DNA of 64,000 bases, from positions 1-64,000 of the forward strand of contig JAMKCH010014248.1 in NCBI GenBank assembly GCA_023653785.1. Reading direction: 5' to 3'. The position numbers were made by a program, and so were the translations under genes. Position 1 is the first letter of the stretch; each line of letters opens with the position of its first letter. This document shows, piece by piece, positions 11,791-23,062 of the stretch. The notes beneath the pieces are model-generated. The model was not told where the DNA came from, searched no databases, and was given only the letters and a program-made list of their open reading frames with translations. Origin of the DNA: Ophioderma brevispina (taxonomy: Eukaryota > Echinodermata > Ophiuroidea > Amphilepidida > Ophiodermatidae).

Positions 11791-12342
11791 TTAAAGCAAT
11801 ATTAGCACATTTTCTTGAAGAGCGCCTCCATTTTTTTTTAATTTGAATATTTTTACACGGTTGCATTGGTAACTGGCTAGTAAACTAAACCTGTGATTGG
11901 TTAAGCTCGAAAATGTCTATGTGTCACAAACGAAGGAATTTTGTACTAGAATCATTATTATCGGGATCCTCGATAATAATTCAACGGCTGCTGGAAACGG
12001 CCTTCCAATGTGAAATAGCCGGGAAATAGCGCCATGTACGTGTCTACGCCCATCCATTAGTTGTTTTAATAGTTCAGGAAAGTCGTTTTAGAGGTTATTT
12101 TCTCGAGGTGGCACTATTTCATCATGGACGGACATAAACGTAGAATTTTCAGCTCTGCCGTTAAGTCCAATCTGGGATCCCAATTCTAATTACAAAATCG
12201 CTTATTTTGTGATAAATACGCATTTTTTTAGCATTCTCGTTCGCAGGTATAGTTTCCTAGACAATTACCAACGTAACTGTGCAAAAATATCAAATTTTGC
12301 AAATTGGGGGCGCTCTTCAAAAATGTGCTAATATTGCTTTAA
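11791..12342. mobile_element. MITE with TTAA target duplication, AGCAATATTAGCACA ends
   Basis: A 544-bp element with inverted ends of nearly 40 bp (AGCAATATTAGCACATTTT inward, then a block containing GAAGAGCGCC) flanked by TTAA at 11791-11794 and 12339-12342. Both other copies of the host repeat (near 44200 and 46800) read CTTAA or CTTAAA at this place without the element. TTAA target duplication is typical of the piggyBac superfamily (established knowledge), but these ends do not begin with the usual CCC, so the superfamily is an inference. No transposase reading frame is present. Confidence 0.85.
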
Positions 12343-12396
12343 CGGTGAAGAGGATTAGACCAGGTAATTGTAGTTCGTTATGAGTGACCAAAACTC

Positions 12397-12684
12397 TTAT
12401 GCTCGATTCATCTGATACGTGACCCCGTACCATTCTTGAGGAGGTGAAAAATTCAATGAGGCGCAGGGACTTCTGTTAATCATGTTATTGTGAGGAATGT
12501 TAAGGCCTGAAATACACTATTGTATTTAGTGGAAGGTGAGGTGAGTAAGTTATATGACCGGAGTGTCCTCCAAGATAATCCGGTGTGGCACGTGCATTTG
12601 AATTCTTTCATTTTCCCTCTCCGACTTAATTTAATAGGTCCAAAACTCCAGGGGGACGAACATATCAACGCGAATCGACTATAG
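12397..12684. mobile_element. Small TIR element, copy 1 (TACTCGATTC-type ends)
   Basis: This segment is absent from the related repeats near 44260 and 46880 but recurs at 56011-56338, which shows it is a mobile unit. The ends are inverted: GCTCGATTC entering and GAATCGACTAT leaving here, ATACTCGATTC and GAATCGAGTAT in the second copy. The interior shares CTGATACGTGACCCCGTAC and TTCAATGAGGCGCAGGG. The two copies differ by an internal block of about 27 bp present only in the second. Confidence 0.7.
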
Positions 12685-13079
12685 TTCTTGGACAAACGAT
12701 TGGACCAAGATGTCATGCATTATTTCTAGAACAAGACAAATAAATGTAAACATATCATATTTTCTAATATTCCTTAGTGATTTAAAAGAACTTTGGCGGG
12801 TAATAATTACCTATTCCTATCATTTTCTTTTCTTTAAATGTTGAACGCTTCATAGTTTGTTCAAGTTTAGTGTTTGGTATTCAGTGCATTTGCATTGCAT
12901 TCTTGTTCGTGAGAATGGGAACATTTTTTTTTAATTATGGCTTTAATCTGGTCTGGTAACGTTACATCGAATTTCTATTGCATTGATTGGGTAAAGTATA
13001 CAACCTCTCAGAACGAATGGAATCGTCGACACGCCCCAAAAACTTTTAATAAACTGACAGGAATAACAAATCCTACTAT

Positions 13080-13290
13080 AGGTAAGTTTGTACTCACTTT
13101 TTTATCAACGGAAACATAAATACCATCGCTATCCATCAAATGCATAAGTATCTGTGGTAGCGAACATCCTTAGTTTTATAGTTATTCGTCTCTCGAAAGG
13201 AGGTGCTATTCCTTAACCATCAATTCAAATAACCGTATGCCCTACGTATACGTTGCTTTGGTGCCTTTTTCCATAAAAACGGGTGCAAAA
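13080..13290 (+). repeat. Repeat family F, uninterrupted copy
   Basis: Contains ATCGCTATCCATCAAATGC and GTAGCGAACATCCTTAGT, followed directly by AGTTATTCGTCTC and CAAATAACCGTATGCCC. In the partner these two halves lie about 0.9 kb apart (56840-56900 and 57790-57900), so this copy serves as the empty site for an insertion there. Confidence 0.65.
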
Positions 13291-14021
13291 TATCAATTGA
13301 CAATTACGTAACTATTTTGTCACCTTTGTTTTTAATTTCTTTTATGCAGTATCATAGATTAAAGATAAATTGAACTTCATCCAGACCACTCTTGTTCCTT
13401 TACAAGTTAAAAATTGCTAAATGACGTCAAAGAACATGTTTATTTACTTGTCAAGTTAAAACAAATAACAAAATATACCCTTGTTCTTGGTTGTTTAACC
13501 GTCGCCTACCGAAGGGGAGGAGGTGGTTACCACCCCCTTCTATTTTTTTAACACCCTAGCAAAATCGCTTTTCTGGCGCCATGTAATTTTCAATTGACAT
13601 TTTACGTGCCTTTTCTGCCAAAAACAAGCACTCGTCGGGGTATAGGGAAGGGGATGGTGATCACGAAGTGATGGGTGGAGGAACTACCCTTCGGAAGAGA
13701 AGTTCTAACATGCCTAGTGTGACGTCACAATATCAGAGGCACGTTTTGTACCAATAGATAGCTTTGCACGTCTTCTTTCCAGAATTAGTAACTACAATTT
13801 TCAAGTCACATTTTCTAATTGTAAGCATGCAAAGAGAGGTCAGCTACTAATTGGTAGGTCTTTTTGACTACGTGTCACTGATCTCGACCCTGTTCAAGTT
13901 TGGTTCTATTCATTTTGAACAGTATTTTTGTACCTTTATTTATATGTTGTATAAGGTTGTTACTCTTGTGAGTATGAAATTAGGTTGTTAGTATAAAAGG
14001 CGTTTTCGTAGAGATGGACAC

Positions 14022-14548
14022 TTAAAGCGGCCACTTGTGCACATTCAAAAAATATGAAATTGTTTCAATTTGCTCTCAACTGATAGCTAGGACATTGGAA
14101 GGAACATTAGATATATTTTACACATAAAAATAAATACCCCAAAACAGATAGGGACTTGGATATGAGGATAAAGACATCAAGGTAATTGTAGGCACCTTTT
14201 AAGTTTTGCCATAACTTTAATCACCAAAAATGTGGATATACATGAATAATTTTGACTCGCCCATACTCACTGATATAAAACGCATGAAGGTTATAGACCG
14301 GTCAACAGTGTGCATAGCGTGGGAAACTTGCATACGGCGGCGTGTTCTTGTGTTAAACGCCATTTTCGTCGTCTGCTGAATTAATAGCGCCGGCGACGTT
14401 TAAGTTATAAAATCGTTCTAAGTGAATTTGGTCTAATCATTTCGGGGGAGGGCTTTGATAAATAAAAGCTTTACAAACCATGCAAAATATCGATTTTGAA
14501 AAATCTTGAGGGCGCACTATTTTTCAAATGTGCCAGTGTCTCTTTTAA
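14022..14548. mobile_element. MITE with TTAA ends, diverged copy
   Basis: It interrupts repeat family G: the partner near 35530-36100 lacks this sequence and carries a different insertion instead. The left end reads TTAAAGCGGCCACTTGTGC and the right end, reversed, TTAAAAGAGACACTGGCAC. Both continue into a CACATTTGAAAAA-like block and the right end contains GAGGGCGC. The TTAA target pattern is the same as in 11791-12342 and 36200-36568. The ends have diverged, so it is an older insertion. Confidence 0.6.
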
Positions 14549-14700
14549 AATGTAAAAATTCATTAATTTCAAATCGCCGAAGGATTTTAACGTAGTCCGT
14601 ACGCGGTAAAAAACTTTTTTGTGGGTATTTTTTTTTATGCTGTTCTAACATTAACCATTTAGTCTCTAAATCCAACCAACCTTACCTACAGAATATTTTT

Positions 14701-14955
14701 TTGTATGAGATTGCACGACAACTGCCTACCAATATTCGTCATCCAAGATCAAACTGTAACAAGCTTAAGAAATTGATGGCGGTTCTTAAAGCCAAGCCTT
14801 TTGTGGATCCTCATATTCATATTTGGAATGCGAGTTCCGTAATCCAATCAAAGCGCCCAATGTCACTTGGGCATGATTTTGAATCATGCTTATTAACGGA
14901 GAAACCTGTAAAACGAATTACGACACACGGGGGGGTGTTCCACACCAGTTATTAA
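14701..14955 (+). pseudogene. LINE endonuclease N-terminus remnant
   Basis: The translation contains KAKPFVDPHIHIWNASSV, and the paralogue at 36612-36780 contains NAKPFVDLNVHNWNARSI. The WNARSI pattern marks the start of the apurinic-type endonuclease in CR1/Jockey-group LINEs, where it is followed by a conserved threonine-glutamate-threonine-tryptophan motif that I do not find here. Both copies are short and truncated. Probably the start of ORF2 of the same kind of LINE whose reverse transcriptase remains at 58056-59240. Confidence 0.5.
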
Positions 14956-15545
14956 AAATAAAACTAAAAAAACATAAAAAAGCCAAAAAACATTAAAACA
15001 GCAAATACAAAGCGACACCCACCGTGAGTATATAAACAGAAGCAAACTTCCCTTTGTTTGATGCGGGTTTGACGAGAAATAGCATTAGGTGGCAATATCA
15101 TCAAAAATCACTTAACCACTAGACAATACACAACCGAGCATGGATTCAACCCACAAAAGTATAGTGGACACATTTCATGTGCAACATATGAAATAAGAAA
15201 CGGAAACGATGAATTGGAAGTACTTTCAAACGGTCAAGTATATGATATAGTGGCAGTGCGAACTCTTACAGTGGTCTCACCAAACTACATCCTTATTACG
15301 AAATGGATAGGCCAATTAATACATAATTGCTAGGTATTTCCTTCCTGATGGGCCTTTTGTGATAATATTGAAGATAATTCACTCTATGCAAAGAAAAATG
15401 AGTTGAACGGGATTCTTTTGTTCAACATCACTACTGAACACCACTTACTATCATATCCAACAATTTGCGTTACATGCAATAGGCTTCCTTCGTGGCCGAA
15501 CTGTCTAAGCGTGGACGTTATTGATTTTACGATATAGTAATCAAT
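14956..15545 (+). repeat. tRNA-like repeat unit U0
   Basis: Aligns to 26800-27385: ACACCCACCGTGAGTATAT, AACAAACTTCCCTTTGTTTGA-like, ATTTCATG, TTTCAAACGGTCA and the TTATTACGAAAT segment occur in the same order. It ends in a tRNA-like 5' half (GTGGCCGAACTGTCTAAGCG at 15492-15511) that lacks the 3' half. Confidence 0.7.
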
Positions 15546-15555
15546 GAGCTAGTTG

Positions 15556-15680
15556 GCGTTCGTTAAAATAACAAGCTTGAGCGCTTGACTAGGTTAACAT
15601 CGCTGCGGCCTTTTAGGCCGCGAGGAGATAAGGTAACCAGTCAAGTCATCAGCGCGAAGCCTGTGATTTTCACGAACGCT
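15556..15680. repeat. Imperfect hairpin with GC-rich core
   Basis: The 125-bp stretch folds on itself: GCGTTCGT at the left end pairs with ACGAACGC at the right, then AAAAT with ATTTT, TGACT with AGTCA, and at the centre GCGGCCT-TTT-AGGCCGC forms a perfect 7-bp stem. No direct repeat at the ends is certain. It may be a small palindromic element or a structured RNA; I see no evidence of transcription. Confidence 0.55.
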
Positions 15681-15699
15681 ATCAAGCGAATTGATTATA

Positions 15700-15850
15700 G
15701 ACTACGGGCGACCATGACCCCCCTGCACCCCCGCGGATTGTGAGACAACCATTTGTGTGAAGCTTATACCATAAGCTTGCAACAGGTTGTCCTGCAAAAA
15801 TCCCAACCCTGGGTTAAACGGTGAGGGCGCTTTTTCAAATGGCTGACCAA
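15700..15850 (-). repeat. Repeat family I, inverted copy
   Basis: The reverse complement matches 19075-19215 (and its duplicate 24297-24437): AAAGCGCCCTCA, TTTAACCCAGG, GGGATTTTTGCAG, ACAACCTG and a G-run plus CAGGG block in the same order. Function and class unknown. Confidence 0.65.
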
Positions 15851-15859
15851 ACGCAAACC

Positions 15860-16434
15860 ACCACCCTCGGGAGAAAAGCTACCAAAATGCCGAGACAACA
15901 CAGAAATATTCACAACACTTGAGTTTGGTACCAATGGATAGCTATGGGTCTCGTCTTTCCATTGATACCAAAATGAAGTACCAACTTACCAGCATTACGT
16001 TCACAATGACGTCATAAAGTTACGAATGTTAGCAAAATTGTCATTTCCCTGACACAAATAGGGGAAATTCAATTTTTCCCAAAATGTGAGGACTATCAAG
16101 TTTCATGCGTTTTGGGCTCTACTTTGAGGAAAATGGGACTAGTTTTATTAAAATGAGAGCATTAGTCTATAATAATGTCTTTGAGTCGCTAAAATTGCGA
16201 AATATCCAATTTCCACCCTAATCATATCATGTATTTTCATACTTTCTCAACATTGACGTCATAGTGACGTCATAATGGGGATGGTGGCACTTATTTTGAT
16301 ACCAATGGAAGAGAAGAAACTCTAAGCTAACCTGTAGGTACAATTAGGAAGCGGAGTTCAATAGGAAAAATCACGGGGGGGGGGGGGTCAGGGTTTGTTA
16401 CAAAAATGACTTATGTAGGACGAGGGTAAGTCAA
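15860..16434 (-). mobile_element. Diverged member of the TTAACCCTCGTCTACC (piggyBac-like) MITE family
   Basis: Shares with the full copies the blocks TTTGGTACCAATGGATAGCT, CAATGACGTCATAAAGTT, ACGTCATAGTGACGTCATAA and, near the right end, a G run with TTTGTTACAAAAATG and GACGAGGGTAA. The left terminus is not clear, so it may be truncated. Confidence 0.6.
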
Positions 16435-17489
16435 AACGTGACAAGTATAAGATGCATTCCTAAGCCTTGCCAAGATAGACTGATGTGCCAGAGCACTCGT
16501 ACGGGAGATTTGTTGAGGATGCATATCCAGAGAAGCACTGATCAAGCCCTGATTGGTACCAGGCAGATGTGGCAGAGCCAGACAAACCAAATCATCCACC
16601 AGATGATAATGGTTTGGAAGTTAAATGATGGTGCACTAGATACAAGGGGCCATCAGGAGAGTTGATGCCACAAAGAGTTGTCGTCGACATAATAGCAGAG
16701 AAAGGAATAATTGATACAGAAGAAGACAATTAAGACAGACTAGAAGAGGAGGAGGAAGAGAGATCAATTTCTGAATCAAAGGAGCTGCCTTTAAGCTCGT
16801 ATACCAGGAAAACAGCATGCTTAAAAGAGTGCCCAATGAGTATTAAATTGAAAGTTTTTTATCGTATACAAAACACCGTGGTTCTCAAAGGTGATCTAGA
16901 AAGAGGTGGGTACAATGTCTGGCTGCTTAACTGAATTCTGCAAGGTCCTTGTCCGTGCATTGTTGCACCAACATTTGGGCAGACCAAGAGATGTCCGTGT
17001 CTGATCGGCTTCCAGGTAGGACTCACTTATGCAAGGAACCTTTGATCGGCCGATTCTGGATCTTAATCAGCTGAGACCCCGCACTCAGCCCACGAGAAGC
17101 CATCAATTCCAATAATGCCATTGGTTGACAACCAGTCTCTTTCACAAGCCAACTACCCCCAAATCCTTGGAGAATATTTAAAAGGACCGGACTTGCCTAA
17201 GAAACTACCCCGGACTAAAGGCGGTAGCTGAGGCCTCTGTCCAAAACACGGGCCGTCCCCATACCAGTACTGGCAGCTATGCCATGCATGCTAAGTGCCC
17301 TGCATGTATAAGGTGTCCGCTGGAGTTGGGCGAAGACACCCGCGAATGCGGAGGAGAGGCATCCAACGAAGGGTCAAGCTTATGAATGCCCTCCCATTAC
17401 AGGGCAAGCTACTACACACATGAGCAGACAGGGCAAGCTCGTCGATCTAGGGCTGTGGGCATACAGGGTAGTGGGGAAAAGCCCCTTGT

Positions 17490-17840
17490 GGGGGCTAAGG
17501 GGCTGAGACCCCGGAAGCTCTTGAGTTAACATGTTCGAGTGGGGGGGGGGGTGCTTCGGAGAGGGGTTAGATCTTATCTTGAAGCAGATGAACTATGCTG
17601 AACGTTGCGGGGGCCAGGCGTCGGAGACCGTGGAAGCTATTGAGTTAAATAGCATGTTTGAGTGCCTTAGGAGAGATCTCAGTTATCTCATTATCTGAGC
17701 AAATGAATATACTATATCTGGCGGGTGGTCAAGGTGACGGAGCCCCGGAACGTCTCAGTGTTAGTTTGTTTGAGTGCCTTTGGAGAGATCTCAGTTATCC
17801 ACTAGCTTGAAGCAGATGTAATATACTGCCTGTGACAAAT
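17490..17840 (+). repeat. Three-copy minisatellite, period about 116 bp
   Basis: Three units begin near 17490, 17609 and 17724. Each has a GGAG(A)CC..GGAA block, a GAGTTAA or GTGTTAG block, a TTTGAGTGC block (with a G run in the first), a GAGAGATCTCAGTTAT block and AGCAGATG or AGCAAATG. The same array recurs in the second large copy at 22712-23062. Confidence 0.7.
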
Positions 17841-19446
17841 AACGTTAAAAAATCACAACAACAGTATTTTTTTTCTTTTTTATTTTTCCGAAACATCATT
17901 TCAGACTTTTTTTTTTGGGGAAAGCACCAAACCAATATAGCAAGGTAGGGAAATAGATCACAGAGAGACTCCCTGTTGTCCCATCCTTCCCTTGCCCCGT
18001 TCCAGTCTGCATTTACTCGCCATTTTTCGCCCTGTACCTGCTAGTATTTGACGGATCGTTTATCCTCCACTGAGATTCTGTCATCCTTTGCGGCAGTCCC
18101 ACCACTGTGTGAATCCCCCTCAACGTAACCCCCCATTTTTGAATACTAGTGCTCCTATGGAGAGCGCTACAGAGTTAGTTGGTCAATCAAAGTGACCCTG
18201 GCACGCCCGCGACAGACGGAAAGCAGAACCTGTGCCCCGGGGATGATTTGCGCGCTGGATGGTCTCCTTACATAAGGGGCGAGCCCATCTAAAGGCCCTT
18301 TGAGTCTTCCCGTTGACATCTGAATCCTGTGCACCGATTCCAAGATTGTCTTTCGACACAACGACAGCTCCCGCACTCTCAGGCAGGTCGCCGGCACAGA
18401 TGCCGAACAGGAGAGGCATGGCACGCTCCCGGGAATTCCATCCCTGAGCCCAAATAGACCACAACCAACCATCTATGGGTATGTTATAATTTCTAAACAC
18501 AACGATGTGGACGAGTTTTTTGCGTCGATTACTGAAGCTCTCGCAAGGCAGGCGTAGTAAGAAAGGAGGGTTGCTCACTTAGTAACCATCCGTCAACAAA
18601 TCAAGACTCAAGAAACCATGGTTATGCGGGTTTCAAGGTGATCAGTGAGTAGAAGGCTCGGTTGTGGTTGTGCTCTAGTGTATAGTAAGTCTAGACCATT
18701 TTTACATAAAGCGCCCTCTAGATATCACTTTGAAAAGGCTAATACTCATTTTTAAGTGTTTACTTACCTCAAACTAATCCACAGGTGCAGTACAAAAGTA
18801 TATAATTAGGTGACACGACTATTTTGCATTAAAAGCAGGCATTATTAAATGTGTAAAGATCCGAGTGTTGTTTCATGGTTGTTGGTGGCAATTTTGAAAA
18901 TATGACACGCCCTCTAGAAGGCAGTTTAAGTTAAGCAGCCAACAAAAAGTGTTCATCTATTCCTTGGTGCATTTTGCTGCGACCTAAGTAGTCACATAGT
19001 GCATGAATGTGGTCAAAAATGAAGAGATATGTCAAAAAAAAAGAGCATATTAGTGAATATTGGCCAGCCATTTTGAAAAAAAGCGCCCTCACTCTTAACC
19101 CAGGATGGGGATTTTTGCAGACAACCTGAATTTGATAGCTATAGTATAAGGTTTCCAAAAAATAGTGGTCTCCAAAACTCCCCGGGGGGGCTGCAGGGTT
19201 TCGGTATGGGCTCATGACCTATTCTATATTATACACTTAGAGTATGATATATAAATAACCATTTTAAAAAATTTTTTTGGAGGTTTGTTAAAAACATGTA
19301 AAAATGGATTGGTGAAACGAAAATAATTGTTCGGCCATTGAAATGTAACATATTTAAAAACACTTGTCCTTGTCACACTATGGACGAGAGTTTAACCAAA
19401 CCAAAGGGTTGAGTGTGCTCTGCAATTAACACTTCTAGAAAGAGCG

Positions 19447-20346
19447 TTAACCCTCGTCGACCTGAGCCATTTTTTAACAAAAACTCCCGAGGGGGGGGGG
19501 TGGTTACCACCCCCTGTGATTCTCGTTACTGAAAACCCGATTCCTGTAAATTTGGTAACAAAGGATAGCTTAGAGTTTACTTTCATTGTCACCAAAAATA
19601 AGTACTAAATTCCCCATTATGACGTCCCATGAACGTCATAGGTTGAGGAAAGTACCCAAAATTACTGATATAGGGTGGAAAATTGATGATTTCGCTAATT
19701 TTTAGCGACTCAAACACCCTTATTATAGCTCAAAAATGGTATTCTTTATATAAAATAGTCATTCCCATCAAGTAGAGTCAAAAACTCTGACATGAAAATT
19801 GATTTCCTAACCTTTGTTGTGCGAATAATTGAATTTTTTTTCATGGTGGGGTGTCGATGGAAATGGCAGTTTTGCTGACATGCGAACTTATGATTCGTCA
19901 TTGTTCTTTTTTCTTTTTTTTTGACGTTTAGTTAGTGTCTAGGCATTTTTGTGGGTACTCATTTTGGTTATCATTAAGGAAAGAGGCTGGACAATAGATA
20001 TCTATTGGTACCAAAATCAAGTGTATGGATGTTGTGGTTTTGCTGTTAGGCATGTTTGGGACTTCTCTTTGTACAGTGAGGGGGGGTTGTGGTTACTCTA
20101 TCCTCCACCCCTATCGATCATTTTTTGGGGATCATAGTCCCTGTATCTTCTACCCTATACGCCGTTTCTGTGGATGTTGGTTTTTCGATTAAAAGGGCGG
20201 ACATGTCAATTGACTAATGGACATTTAACTATATATTGGCACCAAAAAGGGGGGTGGTTTTAGCAAGCGGTGGAATAAAACAGAAGGGGGGTGGTAAACC
20301 ATCACTTCTCCCTCTCACTTCCCTTCGGTTAGTAGACGAGGGTTAA
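19447..20346. mobile_element. Complete piggyBac-like MITE (TTAACCCTCGTC family)
   Basis: A 900-bp unit including its TTAA duplications at 19447-19450 and 20343-20346. The ends are inverted: CCCTCGTCGACC entering, AGTAGACGAGGG leaving. Just inside are G/C-rich stretches (GGTGGTTACCACC near 19499, its counterpart near 20258-20310). The interior carries the family blocks with TGACGTC sites and GGTACCAAAA. TTAA target and CCC-starting ends match the piggyBac superfamily (established knowledge). No transposase frame is present; open frames inside are accidental. Confidence 0.8.
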
Positions 20347-21407
20347 AGCTTAAACTGATTGTCAGTTGCTTTTACACTAAATACGAGCAAAGAATATTGA
20401 CGAATGTGTTTGGTGATTCCTGGGGTGGATTTGATATGAAAAGAAATAATACCCAGCCCTCTTTACTGGAAATATAAGTATATGGATTTTTAATAAGAAT
20501 ATGTTTACTTTATGCTCTTTGATAAAACTTGATGACCCATTCGCTTGTGTTTGTAGCGATATTTCTATATTTTATTTTATCTTTGTGTATTGGGTGATGT
20601 CGACATTTGTGGTTTAAAAAACGGCATTTGATTCAAATGCGTATAAATAACGGCTGTTCTTAGGTGGGGGTCTTCTGCATTATTTTGATCTCAAGAGGTT
20701 GTGTAATGGCTGAGTCTGAGTGACCAGTGGTTTTTTTTTTGGTATGGGTTTGTTGTGGTTGATACCTTATATATTCAATTTCTTACAGTGGTTTTTTTGG
20801 GTCAGTTTAGGGACTGTTAGCCAGTGTGTTTGTAACAGGTAGATGGATGTTATTGGGTAGTGGTTTGTTTGTTTTGGTGTTTGTTTTCATCTGTTGTCTT
20901 CTTGCAATACCCTTAAGGATTTGCCGTTCTGCATACAATTTTAAAATGACAGTATGAAAATCAAATCTGAATATAGATTTATCATATATTTGCTGTGTTA
21001 AAAATAATAAATTGGTACATGGTCTATTATGAGAAAATGTTTGATGTAAAGATCCTTCAATATTGAAGTTGTACAGGGTAGCATACCGCTCTATATTTCT
21101 AATACATACGTTGCATAGTTTGACACCTTAGAATTTGTATCGTAAGTTTGCCCATCCGTTATATATACAGATCGCGCCGCTGTATCTAATTGTCAGGAAA
21201 TTGTATTTCTAGAAACTATACCGTGACCCGCGCGTTCAGTTGGGACCCCACCTTCGAGTGGCATGTATTAAAAATAACAAGCCTTCCTAGAGCTGTATTA
21301 AAAAATAAAACCACTGCATAGCTCCTCGACCCGATTCGTAGTAGATAACGCACCGGAAAACAATTAGATTAACAACAAAGACGCTAGCACGAGAAGTGTA
21401 TTTTTGG

Positions 21408-21470
21408 ATAGTCTCTTGTTGTCGGTTCGAGTCCGGCGGTTAGCACACGACTTTCGGCACATTAAAATTA
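21408..21470 (+). pseudogene. tRNA-like 3' half in unit U1
   Basis: GTCGGTTCGAGTCCGGCGG carries a polymerase III B-box (GGTTCGAGTCC) followed by a segment ending CACACGACTTTCGGCAC. No matching 5' half with an A-box is evident upstream. The duplicate lies at 26630-26692. It is a decayed tRNA or tRNA-derived repeat. Confidence 0.5.
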
Positions 21471-22711
21471 CACGAGAGTAAGATCATTTTCTTTACTTAC
21501 GTCACCTTGCCATTGGAGTTTATGGATGGAAGTATAATTCATCGATAGTTCAAATATTTCCAAATCTTTCTAATTAAGATACACGGTAGTTTGTGTCCAC
21601 AAGTGTTAAAACTAAAAATAAAAAAATAAGAAAAGAAAAACAGCAAAAAGCATTAGAACATCCATGATGACCAGCGACAACACCGTGAGCTATATCTATC
21701 AGAAACAAACTTCCCTTGGTTTGAAGCGTGCTGATGAGTTAAAAACCCACTAGGTTGGGAGTATCGTTAACGACCCGCAACACTACTCGTAATAACAATA
21801 GCTCAGCATGTAATTCAACCCTCAGAGTATATTGGTTTGGAAGTTAAATGATGGTGCACTAGATACAAGGGGCCATCAGGAGAGTTGATGCCACAAAGAG
21901 TTGTCGTCGACATAATAGCAGAGAAAGGAATAATTGATACAGAAGAAGACAATTAAGACAGACTAGAAGAGGAGGAGGAAGAGAGATCAATTTCTGAATC
22001 AAAGGAGCTGCCTTTAAGCTCGTATACCAGGAAAACAGCATGCTTAAAAGAGTGCCCAATGAGTATTAAATTGAAAGTTTTTTATCGTATACAAAACACC
22101 GTGGTTCTCAAAGGTGATCTAGAAAGAGGTGGGTACAATGTCTGGCTGCTTAACTGAATTCTGCAAGGTCCTTGTCCGTGCATTGTTGCACCAACATTTG
22201 GGCAGACCAAGAGATGTCCGTGTCTGATCGGCTTCCAGGTAGGACTCACTTATGCAAGGAACCTTTGATCGGCCGATTCTGGATCTTAATCAGCTGAGAC
22301 CCCGCACTCAGCCCACGAGAAGCCATCAATTCCAATAATGCCATTGGTTGACAACCAGTCTCTTTCACAAGCCAACTACCCCCAAATCCTTGGAGAATAT
22401 TTAAAAGGACCGGACTTGCCTAAGAAACTACCCCGGACTAAAGGCGGTAGCTGAGGCCTCTGTCCAAAACACGGGCCGTCCCCATACCAGTACTGGCAGC
22501 TATGCCATGCATGCTAAGTGCCCTGCATGTATAAGGTGTCCGCTGGAGTTGGGCGAAGACACCCGCGAATGCGGAGGAGAGGCATCCAACGAAGGGTCAA
22601 GCTTATGAATGCCCTCCCATTACAGGGCAAGCTACTACACACATGAGCAGACAGGGCAAGCTCGTCGATCTAGGGCTGTGGGCATACAGGGTAGTGGGGA
22701 AAAGCCCCTTG

Positions 22712-23062
22712 TGGGGGCTAAGGGGCTGAGACCCCGGAAGCTCTTGAGTTAACATGTTCGAGTGGGGGGGGGGGTGCTTCGGAGAGGGGTTAGATCTTAT
22801 CTTGAAGCAGATGAACTATGCTGAACGTTGCGGGGGCCAGGCGTCGGAGACCGTGGAAGCTATTGAGTTAAATAGCATGTTTGAGTGCCTTAGGAGAGAT
22901 CTCAGTTATCTCATTATCTGAGCAAATGAATATACTATATCTGGCGGGTGGTCAAGGTGACGGAGCCCCGGAACGTCTCAGTGTTAGTTTGTTTGAGTGC
23001 CTTTGGAGAGATCTCAGTTATCCACTAGCTTGAAGCAGATGTAATATACTGCCTGTGACAAA
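22712..23062 (+). repeat. Minisatellite, second copy of the array
   Basis: Same three units of about 116 bp as at 17490-17840, duplicated with the 5.2-kb block. Confidence 0.7.

Larger units (their letters stand above)
11700..13110 (+). repeat. Repeat family D, oldest copy, interrupted twice
   Basis: The outer pieces align to 44170-44850 and 46770-47460: a GGCCGAGTGAACC-like stretch before 11791, AGTTCGTTATGAGTGACCAAAA near 12371, GATTGGACCAAGATGTC near 12700, and AACTTTTAATAAACTGACAG near 13040. Compared with those copies it carries two extra segments, a TTAA-flanked MITE (11791-12342) and a TIR element (about 12397-12684). Open frames here are fragments of the repeat. Confidence 0.75.
13340..14960 (+). 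repeat. Repeat family G, copy 1: probable LINE 5' region
   Basis: Aligns with 34960-36800 except for insertions unique to each copy. Shared blocks include TGTTCTTGGTTGTTTAACCG, CTACCGAAGGGGAGGAGG, AAACAAGCACTCGTCGGGG and, at the downstream end, a coding-like stretch (see 14701-14955). A related fragment lies at 59440-59700. The order of a long non-coding leader followed by a LINE endonuclease N-terminus suggests a CR1/Jockey-type LINE 5' end, which is inference. Confidence 0.7.
16611..21833 (+). repeat. 5.2-kb tandem duplication, copy 1
   Basis: From about 16611 to 21440 the sequence is almost identical to 21834-26662; I noticed a one-T and a one-A length difference and little else. From about 21441 to 21833 it still corresponds to 26663-27010 but with frequent one-base indels and substitutions. 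The joint at 21833 falls at a short TTGGT similarity. Contents: a G-rich minisatellite, a GC-richer block (18150-18580), a piggyBac-like MITE and a tRNA-like 3' end. No intact gene. Confidence 0.9.

Noticed and set aside
18183..18578. 131-codon minus-strand open frame, duplicated exactly at 23405-23800, with an overlapping 101-codon frame
   Set aside because: The duplicate exists only because the whole 5.2-kb block is duplicated. Two minus-strand frames are open over the same GC-richer stretch, no domain is recognisable and there is no gene context.
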